Shown one piece after another: positions 52,483 to 61,400 of a stretch of DNA of 64,000 nucleotides. This DNA is from UBA6183 sp964545895 (GTDB taxonomy: Bacteria > Bacteroidota > Bacteroidia > UKL13-3): positions 33,445 to 97,444 of the forward strand of contig CAZJHS010000002.1 of assembly GCA_964545895.1 (NCBI GenBank), in the 5' to 3' direction. Within the stretch, counting starts at the first letter, position 1. The number at the start of each line of letters is the position of its first letter. The notes below the pieces were generated by a model. That model did no database searches and had not been told where the DNA came from. It saw only the letters and a program-made list of their open reading frames with translations. A program made the position numbers and the translations under genes.

Positions 52483-55400
52483 CTATTGTTTTATTAGTTT
52501 AATGTGTTGCGTGCCTTGTGTGGTTAGTACCTGTACCATATAAACACCTGCCGCCAAATAGCTCACATCCATTTGTAGCCCTTGCAAGGCAATGGTTGCT
52601 TCTGCTCCTTTTGCATCAAATACTTTTACATCAAGCAACTGTGCCAGGCTATTAATGTGTATTTGAACATTGTTGCTTGCCGGGTTTGGCATCAATGCAA
52701 TACCGGCTTGTGGCATATCATCAGTTAATACAATGGCATGGCTATATGCGTGGCCGTTGTCTTTATCAACCATTTGCAGGCGATAATAGATTGTTAGGAG
52801 TTGAGATTTGAGAGTTGGGATTTGAGAGTTGGGATTTGAGAGATATTGATTTGTAAAAGCGTTAAAATCGGTAAGCGAATAGTTGTTTGTTATTGATGAA
52901 TTGCCTTTGGCTTTTACCGTGCCTATGTTTTGCCAGTTTACATTATCGGTTGATTTTTGAACCACAAAATGGCTGCTGTTTTTTTCGCTTGCGGTGCTCC
53001 AGTTTAGTTGTGCATTGCGTTGTTGTTTTGTGCCTGTGAAACTCAATAAACTTAACGGAAGCGAAGTGTGCTGATCGGTTAGTATCAACAAAAACCTTTT
53101 GCCAAAACTTGCAGGTGTGCTGTTGTTTATGGTGTAGCTGTAGCTTGGTGTGGTTTTTATATTTATCCAATTGTTGGTAAACAAATCAACCAAAAAGGCA
53201 TTTTTTGTTGCCGGTAACGATGCCGTTTCTTCAAAGATTAACCAATAGTTGCCGTTGTTTAGGGCTTGTGTGCTAATTACAAAAGTATCGGTGCTGTTTG
53301 TGTTTAGTGTTTGGCATACATTGCGCTGCACATGTTGGCTATCGGGGGTTATAAAACTAAGGTTTATTAAGTTGTTTGTAAATTTCATTGCATCTTGGTT
53401 AAACACATAGTTTTTGCTGGCTGTGTTTTCAAAACTTAGCCAAGCCACATCATAGCGAATACTGTCGCTATACATTTTTATAGCAAACGGATTTACAACC
53501 GTTTTAAAATATTGGGTAGGCGAAGTGTTTACTTTATCAACTTCTTCAAAACTCATGCTTTGCGCTAAATCATTAACCTGCACAAAAAAGCCTTGCGAAA
53601 TAGCTATATTTTCGCTGGCTGTTTGGTTTACATAATTGCCCGTTACCGGATTTAGTACCCAAAACGAGTTGCTAACATTACTTGTTTTGTTTATCGCACC
53701 ATAGTTTATTGGGCAAGGATATGGGTTGCCCATTAGATTCCAACCATCATTAACAGCAAAGCCTGTATTGGTGTATGATAGCGGCAATGTAGCAATATTA
53801 CCTTTGTTAATGTTGCCATAAAACGCCATGGTAACATTGTTTGGCACTGTGTTAAAGTTAAGTAAGGAGCCTGTTTGTGTTCTATCACCCCTAAAAAATA
53901 CCATACTGCCTTTGCCAGCATCTTGCGTAGCGGTAATGTTAGCAATGTCTTTCCAACCGCGTGTGCCCGTTGTGCTTTCTTGGTAGTGAATAATTGATGA
54001 CGGGGTACCGTTGTGGTCGAAACCATTGGTTGCACCACCAGGTCCGCTTACCAAAATATCGTCAACCAACTGGGTGTAGTTAAAGTTGCTTATTGGGCTG
54101 CTCATGCTGCGCCAACCGCGTTGGGTAACAACACCACCAATCATGTAGCGTTGTATGGTAACATTGCCAGCAACATCGGCTGTGGGTTGAATGGCTAGTA
54201 TTTTTCCGTTAAAACTTAAGTTTGAAACCAACACCAATTTGTTGGCCGTGTTTAGTGTGCCTAGTTGCGGATTTACTGCATCTGTTATTTTTAAGGTATC
54301 GGTTAATAAAACGCCCGCAGCATTGTTTATGGTTAGGTTGGCCAACGTGTTGTTGCTAAACACACCGCCCCAAAGCGTTTGCAAACTTACACCATTTAGC
54401 ACCAATGTGCCTGTGGTGGCATGTATAGTACCTAAATTATGTATAGCACCTGCACAACTTAGCGTGCCACTAATGGTTAGTGTTGCGCCTGAGGCTAGAC
54501 TCACGTTAAGCGCTTGGCCTGTGGTAACTATTGGTTGGTTGGCTGTTGGTACAATGTAGGCTTCTTCGCTGTTGGTTGGCAAGACATTGTTGCTCCAGTT
54601 GCCTGTTGTTTCCCAAGCAGTGCTAAAGGCACCTGTCCATTGGTTAATGCCTTTTTCGTATGCCCCCATATCAATGGTGGTGTTTTGTATGCGGGTGTTG
54701 CCAGCCAAATCGGTAGCGGAAGCGCCCGTGTTATTGCCGCTGTTTATACTTGGGCTGTTTGGCTGCAATTGCAAACCATCATCAGCTGTACCCCATATAT
54801 TATCTGCCCCATCAAGGTCGTTTTCGTTTACAAAATTGGGGTTGGCGTTTATATTGCCTGTGCCAGTAAAGCCCCCTTGCACATTGCTGTACTCAACTAC
54901 GGGTGTGCCGCTTGCAACGTGAATACCTGCACCTGTTGGGGCAGTATTGTTGTAGATGATGCAATTGCTAATGGTAGCGTTGGTATTGCTTTGAATTGCC
55001 CCACCTTGCAGTGTAGCACTGTTGCCATAAAACACGCTGTTGCGTATGCTGGTGTTTGCACCAGTAAATACTGCACCACCATTGCTAGAAGCCGTATTAT
55101 TGGCAAATACACAATTATCAACCGTTTGTGTACCTGCACCAAAACGAACCGCTCCTCCCCAACCTACTGCACTGTTGTTTACAAATACCGATTGAGAAAG
55201 TTGAATAGTCATACTCGAGGAACTATTAATTCCAGCACTTTCTGACTGTGCTGTATTGCCATTAAACAAACATTTGCTAAAGGTTTGTGTACTGCCTGTA
55301 CCGAATAATCTAATTGTTCCGGCACCACTTGCATTGTTTTGTATAAAGCTGCATTGGCTTAGGCTAAGGTTGCCGCTTAACGTTAAAATGGCAGAGGAAT

Positions 55401-58400
55401 TACTACCACTATTTACTACACTGCTGTTTTGCTGCCATACACATTGACTTATACTTGGGCTGGTGCTACTGTTAAAATAAGCACCACCACCAGTAACGGT
55501 ATTTTGGGTAAAAGTAAGCTGGGCAAGGGTAAGGTTGCTGCCGTTGTTGTAGGCATATAAACCTGCACCTCTGTCGTTAGTGGCTAAGCCACCCAGAAAA
55601 GTGCTGTTGCTGTTGGCATTGCCTTTGGTAAGGGTAAAGCCATCAATAACTACAGCTGCTGTGGCATTGGCTACTACTATTACGTGGTAACTGTTATCGG
55701 TGCTATCATTGGCTGTGCCAATATCGCCACTTAAAATGGTAAGTCCATTGCTGCCTTCTACCACACCACCAATGCCTTGGTAAGTAGCGGCAGGGCGTTG
55801 GTTTATGGCGGTTTCTGTTCCTACAAAGCCACCATATAGTTTTACGTTGTTGGGTACATTAAAGTAAAGGGTTCTGTCTGTTCCATTTGTGGGTTTGTAT
55901 GTGCCTTGGGCTACCCATATTTCTGCATTGGCAGCAAAGCAAGTAGTGTTTAAGGCACTTTGTAAATCAGTATAAGCATCATTCCAACTGGTGCCATTGT
56001 TTGCCCCTGTGGCGTTGGCTTTTACGTATAATCTAGTTGCACCTATGTTTTCATAAGCACCCATATCGGTGGTGGTGCAAATGGTTCTTGCAGCACCTAT
56101 AATATCTGTACTACTAACACCTGTGTTAGTACCTGTATTAATGCTTGGGCTGCCTGTTTGCAATGCCAAACCATCATCGGCTGTGCCATAAATATTATCA
56201 GCACCATCAGGGTCGGTGGGGTTTACAAAATTGGGGTTGCTGTTAATATTACCTGTGCCTGCTGTGGTTTGCTGTATGTTGCTGTAGGTAATGTTTGGGG
56301 TTACACCATCAAACAGGGTTTGGCTGCCCGCGTTATCCCAAATAATAGCATTGTTGATATTAAATGTACCCACACTTCCCCAAGAAGTAAGTTTTCCAAA
56401 TGCACTTGCTGTATTTTGAACAAATGTAGAATTGTTTACCTGCATTGTGCCGTTTGTGCCAGATTGTAATCTATAAGATATTGCTCCAGCAATTTCGGCT
56501 GTGTTGTTGTAAAACAAGGTATTGTTAACGGTGCAGTTGGTAGTTGAGGATGCGTTTGAACTAAAAGCATAAATTGCCCCACCATTACTACCACCATTGT
56601 TATTGGCAAACACACAATTGCTAATGCTCACATTGGTAGTATGTGCCGTTTGTGTATAAACCAGCATTGCCCCAAAAGCTTGCAAAGTACTTACATCGGC
56701 TACGTTATTTTTAAATACACAGTTGGTAATGCTGATGGTGTGGTTGGCTCCATTGGCTTTGTTGGTAAAACCTGCTGCATCATAATTGCCGTTATTTTTA
56801 AAAGCATCTTGCACCGTAAAGCCATCAAACACCGTACCTGCTGCACAGTTGGTGGCTCTTACTAAGTTGTGTGTATTATCTGTATTTACGCTTGGTGTGC
56901 CAATATCGCCACTTAAAATAGTGGCATTTATACCACCACCAATTAGGTTGCTTGGGCGTTGGTTTAATGCTGTTTCTGTACCCGCAAAACCGCCATAAAC
57001 TTTAACGCCACTTGGAATATTAAAAGTTTCGTTTCTGTTGTTGTTTTGCGATGGTTTGTATGTACCCGCAGCTACCCATATTTCTGCATTGGCAGCAAAG
57101 CAAGTAGTGTTTAAGGCACTCTGCAAATCGGTAAAAGCATTTGCCCAAGATGTACCATTGTTTAAGCCTGTGGCGTTGGTATTTACATATAATCTTGTAA
57201 TAGGTGTAGTTACCGTTACCGTAATAGCATTACTGGTAGCCGTTGCAGGATTGGCACTTGGGCTATTGCTTACCATAGTGCAAGCAATTACATCAGCACT
57301 TACAAAATCAGTACCTGCAATGCCTGTGTAAGTGGCATTGGTTGCTGCTGCAATGTTTACACTATTTTTTGTCCATTGATAGGTTGGGCTTACACCACCA
57401 TTTGTTGGTGTGGCGGTAAAGGTAATGCTGCTGCCACTACAAGTTGGGTTGTTGCCTGTGGTAATGGCTATGCTTACTGAGGGGGTAACAGTTGTGGTAG
57501 TTGGGTTTTCGTAAGCACCCATATCTACTGTGGCATCTACTACACGTGTAGCATTGGTAATATCCAAAGCACTTACGCCAGTATTATTACCTGTATTTCG
57601 GCTTGGGCTATTGTATAATAGTTGCAAACCATCATCTGCCGTACCCCATATATTATCTGCCCCATCAAGGTCGTTTTCGTTTACAAAATTGGGGTTGGCG
57701 TTTATATTGCCTGTGCCAGTAAAGCCCCCTTGCACATTGCTGTACTCAACTACGGGTGTGCCGCTTGCAACGTGAATACCTGCACCTGTTGGGGCAGTAT
57801 TGTTGTAGATGATGCAATTGCTAATGGTAGCGTTGGTATTGCTTTGAATTGCCCCACCTTGCAGTGTAGCACTGTTGCCATAAAACACGCTGTTGCGTAT
57901 GCTGGTGTTTGCACCAGTAAATACTGCACCACCATTGCTAGAAGCCGTATTATTGGCAAATACACAATTATCAACCGTTTGTGTACCTGCACCAAAACGA
58001 ACCGCTCCTCCCCAACCTACTGCACTGTTGTTTACAAATACCGATTGAGAAAGTTGAATAGTCATACTCGAGGAACTATTAATTCCAGCACTTTCTGACT
58101 GTGCTGTATTGCCATTAAACAAACATTTGCTAAAGGTTTGTGTACTGCCTGTACCGAATAATCTAATTGTTCCGGCACCACTTGCATTGTTTTGTATAAA
58201 GCTGCATTGGCTTAGGCTAAGGTTGCCGCTTAACGTTAAAATGGCAGAGGAATTACTACCACTATTTACTACACTGCTGTTTTGCTGCCATACACATTGA
58301 CTTATACTTGGGCTGGTGCTACTGTTAAAATAAGCACCACCACCAGTAACGGTATTTTGGGTAAAAGTAAGCTGGGCAAGGGTAAGGTTGCTGCCGTTGT

Positions 58401-61400
58401 TGTAGGCATATAAACCTGCACCTCTGTCGTTAGTGGCTAAGCCACCCAGAAAAGTGCTGTTGCTGTTGGCATTGCCTTTGGTAAGGGTAAAGCCATCAAT
58501 AACTACAGCTGCTGTGGCATTGGCTACTACTATTACGTGGTAACTGTTATCGGTGCTATCATTGGCTGTGCCAATATCGCCACTTAAAATGGTAAGTCCA
58601 TTGCTGCCTTCTACCACACCACCAATGCCTTGGTAAGTAGCGGCAGGGCGTTGGTTTATGGCGGTTTCTGTTCCTACAAAGCCACCATATAGTTTTACGT
58701 TGTTGGGTACATTAAAGTAAAGGGTTCTGTCTGTTCCATTTGTGGGTTTGTATGTGCCTTGGGCTACCCATATTTCTGCATTGGCAGCAAAGCAAGTAGT
58801 GTTTAAGGCACTTTGTAAATCAGTATAAGCATCATTCCAACTGGTGCCATTGTTTGCCCCTGTGGCGTTGGCTTTTACGTATAATCTAGTTGCACCTATG
58901 TTTTCATAAGCACCCATATCGGTGGTGGTGCAAATGGTTCTTGCAGCACCTATAATATCTGTACTACTAACACCTGTGTTAGTACCTGTATTAATGCTTG
59001 GGCTGCCTGTTTGCAATGCCAAACCATCATCGGCTGTGCCATAAATATTATCAGCACCATCAGGGTCGGTGGGGTTTACAAAATTGGGGTTGCTGTTAAT
59101 ATTACCTGTGCCTGCTGTGGTTTGCTGTATGTTGCTGTAGGTAATGTTTGGGGTTACACCATCAAACAGGGTTTGGCTGCCCGCGTTATCCCAAATAATA
59201 GCATTGTTGATATTAAATGTACCCACACTTCCCCAAGAAGTAAGTTTTCCAAATGCACTTGCTGTATTTTGAACAAATGTAGAATTGTTTACCTGCATTG
59301 TGCCGTTTGTGCCAGATTGTAATCTATAAGATATTGCTCCAGCAATTTCGGCTGTGTTGTTGTAAAACAAGGTATTGTTAACGGTGCAGTTGGTAGTTGA
59401 GGATGCGTTTGAACTAAAAGCATAAATTGCCCCACCATTACTACCACCATTGTTATTGGCAAACACACAATTGCTAATGCTCACATTGGTAGTATGTGCC
59501 GTTTGTGTATAAACCAGCATTGCCCCAAAAGCTTGCAAAGTACTTACATCGGCTACGTTATTTTTAAATACACAGTTGGTAATGCTGATGGTGTGGTTGG
59601 CTCCATTGGCTTTGTTGGTAAAACCTGCTGCATCATAATTGCCGTTATTTTTAAAAGCATCTTGCACCGTAAAGCCATCAAACACCGTACCTGCTGCACA
59701 GTTGGTGGCTCTTACTAAGTTGTGTGTATTATCTGTATTTACGCTTGGTGTGCCAATATCGCCACTTAAAATAGTGGCATTTATACCACCACCAATTAGG
59801 TTGCTTGGGCGTTGGCTTAGTAAGGTTTCAGTACCTGCAAAACCACCATAGAGTTTTCTGCCACTTGGTACATTAAAATAAATAGTTCTATCTGTGCCTG
59901 TGGTGGGTTTGTAGGTTCCCGCAGCTACCCAAATTTCTGCATTGGCAGCAAGGCAAGTAGTGTTTAATGCACTTTGTAAATCGGTATAAGCATCAGTCCA
60001 GCTTGTACCATTGTTGCTGCCTGTGGCGTTGGCTTTAACATATAACCGGCTTTGGCTTGGGTTTACGGTCATGGTAATTCCGGTGCTGGTGGCAGTTGAA
60101 GCCGTTACACAGGTGGCATTACTGGTTAATACACACCTGATGATATCAGTGCTTACAAAATCGGTTCCGGCAATGGCGGTGTAGGTAGCATTGGTTGCCC
60201 CGCTAATGTTTACTCCGTTTTTTGTCCATTGATAGGCGGGGCTTGTGCCTCCGTGAGTAGGTGTGGCGGTGTAGGTTATGCTGTGTGTGCTGCAGGCCGG
60301 GTTAGTGCCGGTGGTAATGGCTATGGCCACGCCAGGGGTAACCGCAGTGTTGCTAAATGCTGCGGTGGTACTGTATGCGCTGGCTAAATTTCCATTATCA
60401 ATAGCCAACACGGCAAAATAATACGTGGTGTTTGCGGCAAGCCCGGTAATGGTGTAATTGGTATTGTTTACCACGGTTTCGGCAATTTGGGTGCCGCCAT
60501 TGGTGGTACCAATTTTTATGCGGTATTGTAGCTGGCTTTGCGGGGTAGTGGCATCGGTGCTGGCTTGCCAGCTTAGGGTTACATTTGTGCAGTTGTTTAT
60601 GGTTGCCGCTAAATTTATTGGTATAGAGGGCGCGGTGTTTACTGTAGTATTGAAGTTTTGGTAATAGCCATTTTGCAAGGCACTTAATTGGTTTAAGCCG
60701 GCATAAAACACATCTACTTTATCATCGTTGTTTAAAAAACCCACGTTAATGGAGGTATTATCAACCGGGTTTAGCCTGATGTTGGTGGCGGTAAATGTGC
60801 CGCTGCCATTGTTGGCATATATGTTTGATGTTTTTTTACCGCTTTCCGCCCCAACGGTCAGCGCATCGGCATCACCATCATTATCGTAATCAAAAAAGCG
60901 CACCCCACCCGAGCCCGCATGGGTGCCAAGTGTACTGTGCAGGCTAAATATTCCACTGCTGTTTTGGGTAAACAGTTTTATGCCTCCCGCACCTGATACG
61001 GCTGCATCTACAAAGCCATCGCTGTTAAAATCGGCAAAATCCAAATTACCGTTAAACCCATTGCCAAAGGTGCTGCTGTTATCGTTGGTAAACGTGCTGT
61101 TGCCGTTGTTTTTCCATAAAATAGCATTGGCCACACTGCCGCCACCGCCACAAATGGCTATGTCTTTAAACCCATCTTTGTTATAATCAACAATGGTTAT
61201 GGCTGCGCGGTTAAAAGGCTCGTTAATGCCCGTTCCCGATACCACAGTAAAGGTGTTGCCGCCATCATTTCTTCTCAATTCGCCCGTGTATGCCGAGCCG
61301 GTGTAACCGCAATAAAAAAAGTCGAGGTCGCCATCGTTATCAAAATCAATCCATTTGGCGCCACTGTTGGCGTATGCGGTTAGCCCAAGGTTAAGGTTGG

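Noticed and set aside
54514..55245. Long antisense ORF (~243 codons) opposite the giant adhesin gene, duplicated at 57622-58098
   Set aside because: It is the mirror of a low-complexity repeat coding region. The sense frame has a signal peptide, domains and a T9SS tail, while the antisense product is Cys/Ile-rich with no family features.
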